A stretch of DNA of 64,000 nt from contig CALUJK010000104.1 in NCBI GenBank assembly GCA_944320945.1, forward strand, positions 1-64,000, given 5' to 3'. The position numbers were made by a program, and so were the translations under genes. This DNA is from an uncultured Bacteroides sp. (GTDB lineage: Bacteria > Bacteroidota > Bacteroidia > Bacteroidales > Bacteroidaceae). Shown here one piece after another: positions 1 through 9,598 of the stretch. Each line of letters opens with the position of its first letter. The stretch's first letter is position 1. A model generated the notes under the pieces. It searched no databases, was not told where the DNA came from, and was given only the letters and a program-made list of their open reading frames with translations.

Positions 1-579
1 GGTATCGTGCCTTATCGCGACGGCAAATCATTCGTCATGGCGGACATTCCCGGTATCATCGAAGGAGCCAGTCAGGGCAAGGGATTAGGCTTGCGATTCC
101 TGCGTCACATTGAGCGAAACTCACTGCTGCTCTTCATGGTGCCTGCCGACAGCGACGACATTGCCCGCGAATATGACATCCTGCTGAACGAGCTACGTAC
201 TTTCAACCCCGAAATGCTGGACAAGCAACGGGTATTGGCCATTACCAAGTGTGACATGCTGGACCAGGAGCTGATGGATGAAATAGAACTGACACTGCCC
301 GCTGGCATCCCGCATGTATTCATCTCCTCCGTCAGCGGACTGGGCATCGACGTACTGAAAGACATCCTCTGGAGTGAACTGAACAAGGAGAGCAACAAGC
401 TGGAGGGACACGTGGAAAGCATCGCTCACCGTCCCAAAGACATGAGCCACCTGCAAGAAGAACTGAAAGCCGAAGGTGCCGACGAAGACCTTACCGTAGA
501 ATACATCGACGAGGACGACATCGAAGACCTTGAGGACTTTGAATACGAGGAAGAGGACTGGGAGGAGGACAAACAGTGA
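1..579 (+). CDS. obgE: GTPase Obg, 3' half (5' end outside the window)
   Basis: This is the C-terminal part of the ribosome-associated GTPase Obg/CgtA, which acts in 50S subunit maturation. The reading frame is open from base 1, so the GTG at 7 is not a real start; about half of the usual protein is missing. Visible motifs are G3 (DIPG, window residues 15-18), G4 (TKCD, 82-85) and a G5-like SSVSG near residue 109. The protein ends in a strongly acidic tail rich in Asp and Glu, as in many Obg proteins. Its stop codon overlaps the next gene by four bases, so the two are translationally coupled. The family assignment is secure. Confidence 0.95.
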   Translation, partial: GIVPYRDGKSFVMADIPGIIEGASQGKGLGLRFLRHIERNSLLLFMVPADSDDIAREYDILLNELRTFNPEMLDKQRVLAITKCDMLDQELMDEIELTLPAGIPHVFISSVSGLGIDVLKDILWSELNKESNKLEGHVESIAHRPKDMSHLQEELKAEGADEDLTVEYIDEDDIEDLEDFEYEEEDWEEDKQ

Positions 580-1397
580 CCTGTCGGTTGTTGGAATACC
601 CGATGCTGAACCGCTGCGGAAACGTTTACGCCTTCAGTACCACTCGCACAGGAGGCGTCAGCACCGGTTCGTATGCCTCGATGAACTGCACACCCTACAC
701 GGGCGACGACCCGCAATGTGTCCGTCGTAACCAAGAGATTCTGCTTGACTCCCTGCCCCAACGTCCGCAGGAACTAGTCATCCCCTATCAGACACATGGT
801 ACGGAGGTACTCTCCATCAACGAGGCCTACCTGTCTGCCACACCCGACGAACGTCACCAAATGTTGCAAGGCATCGATGCCCTTGTCACCAATCGTCCCG
901 GCGTATGCCTATGTATCTCCACGGCAGACTGCATCCCTATCTTATTATATGATAAAAAGCACCGATCCACCGCTGCCATCCATGCCGGCTGGCGAGGCAC
1001 GGCGGAACTTATCTCCCTTCGCACTGTGGAACGGATGCACGCCCTCTACGGCACCGAAACGAGGGACGTCACGGCCTGCATCGGTCCCGGCATCTCATTG
1101 GATGCCTACGAGGTGGGCGAAGAGGTATTCCAACAGATATACGATGCTTTTCAAAAAGCAGGAGTATCTGCAGACTCGATAAGCCTCCTTGCCGATCATT
1201 GTCCTGCCACCGGCAAGTATCACATTGACCTACCACGGGCCAACCACCTTTTGTTGCAGTATTGCGGCATCCCCCACTCACAAATAGAAGATTGCGGCAT
1301 CTGCACCTATACCCGATACGAAGAATATTTCTCGGCCAGACGGCTCGGCATCCGGTCGGGACGCATCTTGTCCGGCATCCTGATAAAACATCCATAA
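576..1397 (+). CDS. pgeF: Peptidoglycan-editing factor / polyphenol oxidase (YfiH, laccase domain)
   Basis: A 273-residue protein of the DUF152/YfiH family. Family members bind zinc and have been described as multicopper-oxidase-like, as purine nucleoside phosphorylases and as the peptidoglycan-editing factor PgeF. Metal-ligand candidates are His74 (QTHG), Cys119 (TADC) and His136 (HAGWRG). The GTG start at 576 overlaps the obgE stop (GTGA) and is preceded at 561-568 by GGAGGAGG, an unusually strong Shine-Dalgarno for this phylum, which supports the non-ATG start. The substrate in this organism is not fixed by the sequence. Confidence 0.9.
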   Translation: MTCRLLEYPMLNRCGNVYAFSTTRTGGVSTGSYASMNCTPYTGDDPQCVRRNQEILLDSLPQRPQELVIPYQTHGTEVLSINEAYLSATPDERHQMLQGIDALVTNRPGVCLCISTADCIPILLYDKKHRSTAAIHAGWRGTAELISLRTVERMHALYGTETRDVTACIGPGISLDAYEVGEEVFQQIYDAFQKAGVSADSISLLADHCPATGKYHIDLPRANHLLLQYCGIPHSQIEDCGICTYTRYEEYFSARRLGIRSGRILSGILIKHP

Positions 1398-1415
1398 CAT
1401 ACACAGCAAACCATT

Positions 1416-2084
1416 ATGTTTCACATTACCTTATCTCCCGAACTGCACGAACGCTGCCCCGAATACCTCGGCGCGGCCGTCTATGCTGAAGTTACCAACA
1501 CCCCATTCAGCGAAGGTCTGTGGCAGGAAATTGATGCTTTCACCCTAGAGCTCCGTAGCACAGAGACGGCAAACAGCATCAAACAGTACCCCGCCATTGC
1601 CGCCACCCGCGAAGCCTATCGCCGCTGCGGGAAAGACCCCAGCCGTTACCGTCCGTCTGCCGAAGCCCTGCGACGCAGGCTGTTGCGCGGACTGGAATTG
1701 TATCGCATCGATACACTGGTGGATCTCATCAATCTGGTGTCGCTGCGCACGGGATACTCCATCGGCGGATTTGACGCGGACAAGATTCAAGGCACGGAGC
1801 TGTGTCTCGGCATCGGCCAGGCAGAAGAGCCGTTCGAAGGTATTGGCCGCGGTACGCTCAACATTGAAGGGCTACCCGTATTCAGGGATGCACAAGGGGG
1901 TATCGGCACCCCTACCAGCGACCACGAACGCACGAAAATGGACATCGACACACGCCACATCCTTGCCCTCATCAACGGATATGACGGCGATGAAACACGA
2001 TTACACGAAGCTGCCGAAATGACGCGCGACTTACTCGCCAAGTATGCTGACGCAAACGAAGGAAATATCGTTTATTTTAGGTAA
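1416..2084 (+). CDS. B3/B4 (tRNA-editing-like) domain protein
   Basis: A 222-residue stand-alone protein related to the B3/B4 domain of the phenylalanyl-tRNA synthetase beta subunit, the fold that edits mischarged tRNA. The family core is visible from IAATREAYRRCGKDPSRY (about residues 60-80) to the glycine-rich segment GIGTPTSDHERT near residue 170. Free-standing members are generally assumed to deacylate mischarged amino acids or act on related esters, but their substrate is mostly unknown. It follows pgeF by 18 bp and is probably co-transcribed with obgE-pgeF. No signal peptide or membrane segment is seen, so it is cytoplasmic. Confidence 0.8.
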   Translation: MFHITLSPELHERCPEYLGAAVYAEVTNTPFSEGLWQEIDAFTLELRSTETANSIKQYPAIAATREAYRRCGKDPSRYRPSAEALRRRLLRGLELYRIDTLVDLINLVSLRTGYSIGGFDADKIQGTELCLGIGQAEEPFEGIGRGTLNIEGLPVFRDAQGGIGTPTSDHERTKMDIDTRHILALINGYDGDETRLHEAAEMTRDLLAKYADANEGNIVYFR

Positions 2085-2112
2085 TCTTGTACCAACTACT
2101 CAAACCTTTTCG

Positions 2113-2121
2113 TACCTTTGC
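2113..2121 (+). promoter_or_regulatory. Bacteroides-type -7 box upstream of phoH
   Basis: TACCTTTGC fits the TAnnTTTG consensus of the Bacteroidetes primary sigma factor. It lies about 50 nt before the phoH start. A weak -33-like CTTG is at 2086-2089, with a slightly long spacer of 23 nt. Confidence 0.6.
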
Positions 2122-2172
2122 GAAACATTATACACTGAGAGAAATAGTAACACCGAACTTTAAACGAACTGA

Positions 2173-3171
2173 ATGATAGAAAAACTGATTGTACTCGAAG
2201 ACACAGACCCCGTCATCTTCTATGGCGTGAACAATTCCAACATGCAGCTTATCAAAGCGCTCTACCCCAAACTACGTATCGTGGCACGAGGGAATGTCAT
2301 CAAAGTGCTGGGTGACGAAGAGGAAATGTGTGCCTTCGAAGAAAACATCATCAAACTGGAACGCTATTGTGCTGAATATAACTCGCTGAAGGAAGAAGTC
2401 ATTATTGACATCATCAAGGGGAATGCCCCGCAAGCAGAAAAGAGCGGCAACGTCATCGTGTTTAGCGTCACCGGTAAGCCTATCATTCCGCGCAGTGAAA
2501 ACCAGCTCAAATTGGTAGAAGCGTTCCAAAAGCATGACATGGTGTTTGCCATTGGTCCCGCCGGTTCGGGTAAAACATACACTGCCATAGCACTGGCTGT
2601 TCGGGCACTAAAAAACAAGGAAATTAAGAAAATCATATTGAGCCGTCCTGCCGTGGAAGCAGGCGAGAAGTTAGGGTTTCTGCCGGGTGACATGAAAGAA
2701 AAGATTGACCCTTACTTGCAACCGTTGTATGATGCCCTACAGGACATGATTCCTGCCGCCAAGCTACAGGAATACATGGACTTGAACATCATTCAGATTG
2801 CTCCTCTTGCCTTTATGCGCGGACGGACACTGAATGATGCCGTGGTCATTCTGGATGAAGCACAAAATACGACCTCAGCACAAATCAAAATGTTCCTTAC
2901 CCGTATGGGAATGAACACCAAGATGATTGTGACGGGCGACATGACGCAGATAGACTTGCCTTCATCGCAGACGTCTGGTCTTATTCAGGCATTAAAGATT
3001 CTGAAGGATGTAAAGGGCATCGCGTTTATCGAACTCAACAAAAAAGACATCGTACGCCACAAACTGGTCACACAAATCGTAGAAGCGTACGAAAAGTTTG
3101 AAAAAGAACGTAAGGCGACGTCTAACCCGCCAACAGGGAAGGAAACATCCTCCCCAAACCATGTAAATTAA
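2173..3171 (+). CDS. phoH: PhoH family ATPase
   Basis: A 332-residue PhoH-like protein, a cytoplasmic P-loop ATPase of the superfamily 1 helicase type thought to act on RNA. Walker A GPAGSGKT lies at residues 128-135 and Walker B (VVILDEAQN) near 225, followed by the family segment TGDMTQIDLP. The N-terminal ~100 residues form the KH-like region found in bacterial PhoH. It has its own promoter at 2113-2121 and is followed after 18 bp by mscL, so the two may share a transcript. The family is certain; the physiological role is not. Confidence 0.93.
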   Translation: MIEKLIVLEDTDPVIFYGVNNSNMQLIKALYPKLRIVARGNVIKVLGDEEEMCAFEENIIKLERYCAEYNSLKEEVIIDIIKGNAPQAEKSGNVIVFSVTGKPIIPRSENQLKLVEAFQKHDMVFAIGPAGSGKTYTAIALAVRALKNKEIKKIILSRPAVEAGEKLGFLPGDMKEKIDPYLQPLYDALQDMIPAAKLQEYMDLNIIQIAPLAFMRGRTLNDAVVILDEAQNTTSAQIKMFLTRMGMNTKMIVTGDMTQIDLPSSQTSGLIQALKILKDVKGIAFIELNKKDIVRHKLVTQIVEAYEKFEKERKATSNPPTGKETSSPNHVN

Positions 3172-3189
3172 CCTCTATATCTAAGAAAT

Positions 3190-3642
3190 ATGGGACAGAA
3201 AACGTTTTTGCAGGAGTTTAAAGCATTTGCCATGAAAGGCAATGTAATCGACATGGCTGTCGGTGTAATTATAGGTGGCGCATTTGGAAAAATTGTCTCC
3301 TCAATAGTGGCAGATATCATTATGCCCCCGTTAGGACTATTAGTGGGAGGCGTCAACTTTAAAGACTTGAAATGGGTAATGAAGCCGGCCCAAGTTGTGG
3401 ACGGTAAAGAAATTGCCGCCGTCACACTGAACTATGGTAACTTCCTCCAAACTATGTTTGACTTTCTCATTATCGCTTTTTCCATTTTCCTGTTCATCAA
3501 ATTACTGAACAAATTGATGGAAAAGAAAAAAGCAGAAACCATTGCTACTCCTCCGCCTCCTCCCTCCCCGACCAAAGAAGAACTGCTACTGGCCGAAATC
3601 CGCGATTTGCTGAAAGAGCAAAAGGCAGCAGAAAAGAAGTAA
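3190..3642 (+). CDS. mscL: Large-conductance mechanosensitive channel
   Basis: MscL, 150 residues, the homopentameric inner-membrane tension valve that releases solutes on hypo-osmotic shock. The conserved start [20 protein letters not shown] is followed by TM1 (about residues 18-45), a periplasmic loop, and TM2 (about 75-100). The C-terminal helix after a proline-rich linker (residues 118-124) is the usual cytoplasmic bundle. Length is normal. It sits 18 bp after phoH. Confidence 0.95.
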   Translation: MGQKTFLQEFKAFAMKGNVIDMAVGVIIGGAFGKIVSSIVADIIMPPLGLLVGGVNFKDLKWVMKPAQVVDGKEIAAVTLNYGNFLQTMFDFLIIAFSIFLFIKLLNKLMEKKKAETIATPPPPPSPTKEELLLAEIRDLLKEQKAAEKK

Positions 3643-3730
3643 AACAAACTTAAACTTAAAAGAGAATAAATAACTAATTATAAACCGCTTACGCGCTGCA
3701 TAGCAGCCCGCAGCTCCAAAAATAGCAGAT

Positions 3731-4672
3731 ATGAAAGCTTTAACTAAAACTGATTTCAATTTTCCGGGACAGCAAAGTGTGTATCATGGAAAAGTGCGCG
3801 ACGTGTATAACATCAATGGTGAAAAACTGGTCATGGTGGCTACCGATCGTATTTCAGCATTCGACGTCATCTTACCCAAAGGCATTCCTTACAAAGGGCA
3901 AATTTTAAACCAAATTGCGGCCAAATTTCTTGACGCAACAACAGACATCTGCCCCAACTGGAAACTGGCTACCCCCGACCCGATGGTAACGGTAGGCGTA
4001 TTCTGCGAAGGTTTCCCATTGGAAATGATTGTACGCGGTTATCTTTGCGGTTCAGCTTGGCGTGCTTATAAGAGTGGTGTGCGTGAAATATGTGGTGTAC
4101 GTTTGCCCGAAGGCATGAAGGAAAACCAGAAATTCCCCGTGCCCATCATCACTCCGACAACGAAAGCCGAAATCGGTGAACATGATGCCGACATCTCCCG
4201 CGAGGAAATACTGAAACGAGGTCTGGCAACTCCTGAGGAGTATGCTTTACTGGAACAATATACTTTAAAACTCTTTGAGCGTGGAACCCAAATTGCAGCT
4301 GAGCGTGGTCTTATCTTGGTAGATACCAAATATGAATTCGGTAAACACAACGGTCAAATCTACCTGATGGACGAGATTCATACTCCTGATTCCAGCCGTT
4401 ACTTCTACAGCGAAGGCTATGAAGAACGCTTTGCCGCTGGCGAACCGCAACGTCAACTTTCCAAAGAGTTTGTACGCGAATGGCTGATGGAAAACGGTTT
4501 CCAAGGCAAAGAAGGACAACAAGTTCCGGAAATGACCGATGAAATCGTAGCAGGTATCAGTGACCGCTACATAGAACTATACGAGCACATCACCGGTGAA
4601 AAATTCACTCCGCAAAACACCGAAGACATTGCTGCCCGCATAGAGCGGAATGTTACAGAATATCTGAAGTAG
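3731..4672 (+). CDS. purC: Phosphoribosylaminoimidazole-succinocarboxamide synthase
   Basis: PurC (SAICAR synthase), 313 residues, joins aspartate to CAIR with ATP in de novo purine synthesis. The nucleotide-binding GKVRDVY near the N-terminus, the DRISAFD block and the VDTKYEFG block are all present. Length matches the longer Bacteroidetes/eukaryote-like form rather than the ~237-residue E. coli enzyme. The 88-bp leader contains a short stem (CTGC/GCAG around 3697-3714) but nothing I recognise as a purine riboswitch. A long hairpin follows the gene. Confidence 0.95.
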   Translation: MKALTKTDFNFPGQQSVYHGKVRDVYNINGEKLVMVATDRISAFDVILPKGIPYKGQILNQIAAKFLDATTDICPNWKLATPDPMVTVGVFCEGFPLEMIVRGYLCGSAWRAYKSGVREICGVRLPEGMKENQKFPVPIITPTTKAEIGEHDADISREEILKRGLATPEEYALLEQYTLKLFERGTQIAAERGLILVDTKYEFGKHNGQIYLMDEIHTPDSSRYFYSEGYEERFAAGEPQRQLSKEFVREWLMENGFQGKEGQQVPEMTDEIVAGISDRYIELYEHITGEKFTPQNTEDIAARIERNVTEYLK

Positions 4673-4689
4673 ATACGCATGTTTGACAA

Positions 4690-4738
4690 GTTTTGTCTGC
4701 ATCTGATGTAAAATTTTGACACCGGATGTAGACAAAAC
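4690..4738. terminator. Long imperfect inverted repeat between purC and menG
   Basis: Arms 4690-4705 (GTTTTGTCTGCATCTG) and 4723-4738 pair over 16 positions; the two non-identical positions form G-T wobble pairs. There is no clean T-run on the + strand, so it may be a weak terminator or an mRNA-stability element separating purC from the following genes. Confidence 0.5.
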
Positions 4739-4758
4739 CATCTTTAAAACACTTTCTC

Positions 4759-5493
4759 ATGGACTATCCACAAGAACATGTCAAGCCATACGGTAACAAC
4801 GGACGTAAAGCCGAACAGGTAGAACGTATGTTCGACCATATCGCTCCTGCCTACGACCGATTGAACCATACCCTTTCATTAGGTATAGACCGCCGGTGGC
4901 GTAAGCATGCCATCAAATGGCTAAAACCTTTCCGGCCGCAGCAGATAATGGATGTTGCGACAGGAACAGGCGATTTTGCCATTTTGGCCTGCCGCATGTT
5001 AAAGCCGCAGCAGCTTATCGGTACCGACATATCGGAAGGCATGATGCAGATAGGACGCGAGAAGGTTAAAGAAGCAGGGCTTGAGGGTAGCATCAGATTC
5101 CAACGCGAAGATTGCGAAGCTCTATCGTTTCCTGAAGCAACGTTCGATGCTGTCACGGTAGCATTCGGCATCCGTAATTTTGAACATCTAGACCGCGGAT
5201 TGCAAGAGATGTGCCGTGTACTGCGTAAAGGTGGGCACTTAGTCATCTTAGAACTGTCAACTCCGAGTCGTTTCCCCATGAAACAACTCTACCAGATTTA
5301 TTCCAAGTTCATCCCTCTCGTAGGGCGTCTCATTTCGCACGATAACAATGCTTACACATACTTGCCTGAAAGTATACGTGCTTTTCCACAAGGCGAGGTG
5401 ATGCAAGAAAGCATACGTCGCGCCGGATTCTCAGAGGTGAAATTCCGACGATTAACGTTCGGAGTATGCACACTCTATATGGCAACGAAATAA
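4759..5493 (+). CDS. ubiE: Demethylmenaquinone methyltransferase
   Basis: A 244-residue class I SAM methyltransferase of the UbiE/MenG family, catalysing the last step of menaquinone synthesis. The SAM-binding motif [10 protein letters not shown] is near residue 72, and the family signature [20 protein letters not shown] spans roughly 138-157. Menaquinone is the only quinone expected in Bacteroides, so the product feeds the complex I encoded downstream. It is followed after 21 bp by aroE, which supplies chorismate, the menaquinone ring precursor; the pairing makes pathway sense. Confidence 0.93.
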   Translation: MDYPQEHVKPYGNNGRKAEQVERMFDHIAPAYDRLNHTLSLGIDRRWRKHAIKWLKPFRPQQIMDVATGTGDFAILACRMLKPQQLIGTDISEGMMQIGREKVKEAGLEGSIRFQREDCEALSFPEATFDAVTVAFGIRNFEHLDRGLQEMCRVLRKGGHLVILELSTPSRFPMKQLYQIYSKFIPLVGRLISHDNNAYTYLPESIRAFPQGEVMQESIRRAGFSEVKFRRLTFGVCTLYMATK

Positions 5494-5514
5494 CATTTAA
5501 TCAACAAAATCAGT

Positions 5515-6261
5515 ATGCAGAAGTACGGTTTAATTGGTTATCCGCTGAAGCACTCGTTCTCCATCGGATATTTTAACGAGAAATTTCAGGCAGAAAACAT
5601 TGATGCCGAGTATGTAAACTTTGAAATCCCACGCATTGAAGACTTCATGGAAGTTATCAGCGAAAATCCTAATCTTTGCGGACTGAATGTCACCATCCCT
5701 TACAAGGAGCAGGTGATTCCATACTTAGATGAATTGGACCGTGACACGGCCAAAATTGGAGCTGTAAATGTTATCAAAATCATTCGCCAAGCCAAAGGCA
5801 AAATAAAACTTGTTGGCTATAATTCAGACATCATAGGCTTCACGCAATCTATTGAACCACTTTTACAGCCCAATCACAAGGAAGCACTTATATTAGGAAC
5901 CGGCGGTGCGTCAAAAGCCGTATTCCACGGATTAGAAAATCTCGGAGTAAAATCCACTTTCGTATCACGAACCAAGAAAAGTGATGACGTTCTGACTTAT
6001 CAAGAATTAACGCCCGAAATCATGTCGGCACACACCATTATTGTCAACTGTACTCCCGTAGGAATGTATCCCAAAGTAGATTTTTGTCCCAATATACCCT
6101 ATGAGCTCCTGACACCAGACCATCTACTGTATGACCTGCTATACAACCCCAATGAAACTCTTTTCATGAAGAAAGGGAAACAACAAGGAGCTACCGTCAA
6201 AAACGGACTGGAAATGCTCTTGCTCCAGGCTTTTGCCGCATGGGAAATCTGGAACAGATAA
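5515..6261 (+). CDS. aroE: Shikimate dehydrogenase
   Basis: AroE, 248 residues, reduces 3-dehydroshikimate to shikimate with NADPH. The substrate-binding GYPLKHSFS (residues 6-14), the catalytic-lysine motif NVTIPYK (about 59-65) and the nucleotide-binding GTGGASKAV (about 128-136) are all present. It is shorter than E. coli AroE (272), which is usual for Bacteroidetes. It lies between the menaquinone methyltransferase and dxs; the close spacing suggests one operon. Confidence 0.93.
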   Translation: MQKYGLIGYPLKHSFSIGYFNEKFQAENIDAEYVNFEIPRIEDFMEVISENPNLCGLNVTIPYKEQVIPYLDELDRDTAKIGAVNVIKIIRQAKGKIKLVGYNSDIIGFTQSIEPLLQPNHKEALILGTGGASKAVFHGLENLGVKSTFVSRTKKSDDVLTYQELTPEIMSAHTIIVNCTPVGMYPKVDFCPNIPYELLTPDHLLYDLLYNPNETLFMKKGKQQGATVKNGLEMLLLQAFAAWEIWNR

Positions 6262-6312
6262 TTTCATTCATTGAACGGATAAACTTTCATACTGATTTCT
6301 AATACATAAAAG

Positions 6313-8220
6313 ATGGAAGGAGAACGGACCACATACGAGCTGTTAAAAACAATCACTTACCCCGAAGACCTACGACGACTGTCCGTAGAGCAGCTTCCCG
6401 AAGTGTGTCGTGAACTGAGACAAGACATCATAGACGAAGTATCACGTAACCCCGGGCATTTTGCTGCCAGCCTCGGTACAGTAGAGTTAACTGTAGCCTT
6501 GCATTATGTGTTCAATACCCCTTATGACCGCATCGTGTGGGATGTGGGCCATCAGGCATACGGCCATAAAATACTAACCGGGCGCCGGGAAGTATTCCAC
6601 ACTAATCGTAAATTCAAAGGCATCCGCCCATTCCCCTCACCGGAAGAGAGTGAATATGATACATTTGCCTGCGGTCATGCCTCAAACTCTATATCCGCAG
6701 CATTAGGCATGGCTGTCGCAGCCGAAAAAAAAGGCGAACATAATCGTCATGTAGTAGCTGTTATCGGTGATGGCAGCATGAGCGGCGGACTGGCCTTCGA
6801 AGGGCTGAATAATGCTTCGTCCACACCTAACAATCTTCTCATTATTCTTAATGATAACGATATGGCGATAGACCGTAGTGTAGGAGGAATGAAGCAATAC
6901 TTATTTAACCTTACCACATCCAATCGCTACAACCAATTACGATTCAAGATTTCCCGTTTATTGTTCAAAATAGGAGTGCTGAACGAAGAACGCCGCAAAG
7001 CTCTTATCCGTTTTTCGAATAGTTTAAAGTCCATGGCTGCCCAGCAACAAAACATCTTCGAAGGAATGAACATTCGTTACTTCGGTCCCATAGACGGGCA
7101 TGATGTTAAGAATCTTGCACGAGTGCTGCGAGACATCAAAGATTTAAAAGGCCCCAAAATACTCCACCTACATACCACGAAAGGCAAAGGATTTGCTCCG
7201 GCAGAAAAAGATCCTGGATCTTGGCATGCTCCCGGACTATTCGATCCGATAACAGGCGAACGGTTCACGAAAAACGATGACCATCTACCCCCACTTTATC
7301 AAGACGTATTCGGCGAGACACTAGTAGAACTTGCCCGACAGAATCCACGCATTGTTGGAGTCACCCCGGCCATGCCTACTGGTTGTTCCATGAATAAACT
7401 GATGGAAGCTATGCCTGACCGCGCTTACGATGTCGGTATTGCCGAGGGGCACGCTGCTACCTTCTCTGGCGGTATGGCCAAAGAAGGCCTGCAACCTTTC
7501 TGCAACATCTACTCTACATTCATGCAACGGGCATACGACAATGTCATTCACGATATTGCCTTGCTGCAACTCCCCGTTGTACTATGCTTAGACCGTGCCG
7601 GATTAGTAGGTGAAGACGGACCGACGCACCACGGCGTGTTCGATTTAGCCTATTTCCGTCCCATTCCCAATCTGACTATCTCTTCCCCAATGAATGAGCA
7701 TGAACTGCGCCGGTTGATGTACACCGCCCAGCTACCAGGAAAAGGTCCTTTTGTCATCCGTTATCCGCGTGGAAGAGGTGTACTGACTGACTGGAGATGC
7801 CCTTTGGAAGAAATTCCTATAGGGAAAGGACGATTACTGAAAGAAGGGAAAGACATAGCCGTCATCACTATCGGTCCCATAGGGAACGTAGCACAAAAAG
7901 CCATTGCACGTGCCGAACAGGACGAAAAAGGAGTGTCCGTCGCTCATTATGACCTGCGTTTCCTCAAACCATTAGACGAAGAGCTGTTACATGAAATAGG
8001 GAAAAATTTCTCCTTCATCATCACCATAGAAGATGGTGTGCGTAAAGGCGGAATGGGTAGTGCGATACTGGAGTTCATGGCCGACCACGGCTATACCCCC
8101 AAAATACAGCGCATTGGTGTGCCCGATGTATTTGTAGAACACGGTACCCCTGCGGAATTATACCACTTGTGCGGCATGGATGAAGAAAATATATATCGAA
8201 CCATCATAAACATTAAATAA
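6313..8220 (+). CDS. dxs: 1-deoxy-D-xylulose-5-phosphate synthase
   Basis: DXS, 635 residues, condenses pyruvate and glyceraldehyde-3-phosphate using thiamine diphosphate, the entry step of the MEP isoprenoid pathway. The ThDP motif [16 protein letters not shown] (starting near residue 152), the [15 protein letters not shown] block (near 425-440) and the C-terminal transketolase domain are complete. Isoprenoids made here also provide the menaquinone side chain. The stop is only 3 bp from the trkA start, so the two are probably translated from the same message. Confidence 0.96.
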   Translation: MEGERTTYELLKTITYPEDLRRLSVEQLPEVCRELRQDIIDEVSRNPGHFAASLGTVELTVALHYVFNTPYDRIVWDVGHQAYGHKILTGRREVFHTNRKFKGIRPFPSPEESEYDTFACGHASNSISAALGMAVAAEKKGEHNRHVVAVIGDGSMSGGLAFEGLNNASSTPNNLLIILNDNDMAIDRSVGGMKQYLFNLTTSNRYNQLRFKISRLLFKIGVLNEERRKALIRFSNSLKSMAAQQQNIFEGMNIRYFGPIDGHDVKNLARVLRDIKDLKGPKILHLHTTKGKGFAPAEKDPGSWHAPGLFDPITGERFTKNDDHLPPLYQDVFGETLVELARQNPRIVGVTPAMPTGCSMNKLMEAMPDRAYDVGIAEGHAATFSGGMAKEGLQPFCNIYSTFMQRAYDNVIHDIALLQLPVVLCLDRAGLVGEDGPTHHGVFDLAYFRPIPNLTISSPMNEHELRRLMYTAQLPGKGPFVIRYPRGRGVLTDWRCPLEEIPIGKGRLLKEGKDIAVITIGPIGNVAQKAIARAEQDEKGVSVAHYDLRFLKPLDEELLHEIGKNFSFIITIEDGVRKGGMGSAILEFMADHGYTPKIQRIGVPDVFVEHGTPAELYHLCGMDEENIYRTIINIK

Positions 8221-8223
8221 TAC

Positions 8224-9564
8224 ATGAAAATTATTATTGCAGGAGCAGGTGCCGTCGGCACCCATTTGGCTAAATTGCTATCAAGCGAAAAACAGGATAT
8301 CATCTTGATGGACGATGATGAAGAACGGCTAAGCACCATCGACTCGAATTTCGATTTAATGACAGTCACAGCTTCACCGACCTCCATCGACGGACTGAAA
8401 GATGCCAAGGTAAAATACGCAGATCTATTTGTCGCCGTCACTCCCGATGAAAGTCGCAATATGACAGCTTGTATGCTAGCAAACAATCTCGGTGCACAAA
8501 AGACCGTGGCACGCATCGACAATTACGAATATCTCCTGCCCAAGAACCGGGAATTTTTCCAAAAATTAGGTGTCAACTCACTTATCTACCCAGAGATGCT
8601 GGCAGCACAGGAAATTGTATCCTCCATTCGCATGAGCTGGGTGCGACAATGGTGGGAATTCTGCAACGGCGCTCTCATCCTGATAGGAACTAAAATGCGC
8701 GAAAAAGCCGAAATTCTTGACATTCCACTGCACAAATTAGGAGGGCCAACACTGCCCTATCACATTGTAGCCATCAAGCGGGGAAACGAGACACTGATTC
8801 CACGAGGTGATGATTCCATCCGCTTACACGATATAGTATACTTCACCACAACACGTAAATATGTCCCTTATATCCGTAAAATAGTAGGCAAAGAAGATTA
8901 CCCCGACGTACGCAACGTAATGATTATGGGAGGAAGCCGCATTGCCGTACGTACCGCACAAAACGTACCCGACTACATGACAGTAAAAATTATAGAGAAC
9001 GACCTGAACCGCTGTAATCGCCTGACCGAACTACTAGACGACCGCACCATGATTATCAATGGAGATGGCCGCGACATGACATTACTAGTAGAAGAAGGCA
9101 TTAAGAACACTGAAGCATTCGTCGCCCTGACCGGCAGTTCAGAAACAAACATTCTGGCCTGTCTGGCAGCCAAGCGCATGGGAGTTCGAAAAACGGTAGC
9201 CGAAGTCGAAAACATTGACTATATCAGTATGGCCGAAAGCTTAGATATCGGTACCATTATCAACAAAAAGATGATTGCTGCCAGTCACATCTACCAAATG
9301 ATGCTGGATGCAGACGTGAGCAACGTGAAATGTCTGACCGTAGCCAACGCCGACGTAGCAGAGTTCACCGTTAAGGCGGGAACAAAGATAACCAAACATC
9401 CCGTCAAGCATTTAGGCCTGCCCAAAGGCGTCACCATCGGTGGCTTGATTCGTAACGGCGAAGGTGTCGTGGTAATGGGTGATACACAAATTCTGCCTGG
9501 TGACCACGTCGTAGTATTCTGTACAAACATGATGATAAAAAAAATAGAGCATTTCTTCAACTAA
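8224..9564 (+). CDS. trkA: Trk potassium uptake regulator TrkA
   Basis: TrkA, 446 residues, the cytoplasmic NAD(H)-binding gating subunit of the Trk potassium system. Two RCK units are present: the first Rossmann motif GAGAVGTHLAKLL starts at residue 7, the second MIMGGSRIAVRTA near residue 238; each is followed by a TrkA-C domain. The length is that of two-RCK TrkA. It lies directly upstream of its membrane partner trkH (34-bp gap). Confidence 0.95.
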   Translation: MKIIIAGAGAVGTHLAKLLSSEKQDIILMDDDEERLSTIDSNFDLMTVTASPTSIDGLKDAKVKYADLFVAVTPDESRNMTACMLANNLGAQKTVARIDNYEYLLPKNREFFQKLGVNSLIYPEMLAAQEIVSSIRMSWVRQWWEFCNGALILIGTKMREKAEILDIPLHKLGGPTLPYHIVAIKRGNETLIPRGDDSIRLHDIVYFTTTRKYVPYIRKIVGKEDYPDVRNVMIMGGSRIAVRTAQNVPDYMTVKIIENDLNRCNRLTELLDDRTMIINGDGRDMTLLVEEGIKNTEAFVALTGSSETNILACLAAKRMGVRKTVAEVENIDYISMAESLDIGTIINKKMIAASHIYQMMLDADVSNVKCLTVANADVAEFTVKAGTKITKHPVKHLGLPKGVTIGGLIRNGEGVVVMGDTQILPGDHVVVFCTNMMIKKIEHFFN

Positions 9565-9598
9565 AAGCGACCTATATTCCCGATAAAAACGATAAACG

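Noticed and set aside
3655..3730. Purine riboswitch in the purC leader
   Set aside because: Only a short CTGC/GCAG stem is present; the leader is too short and lacks a conserved three-way junction.
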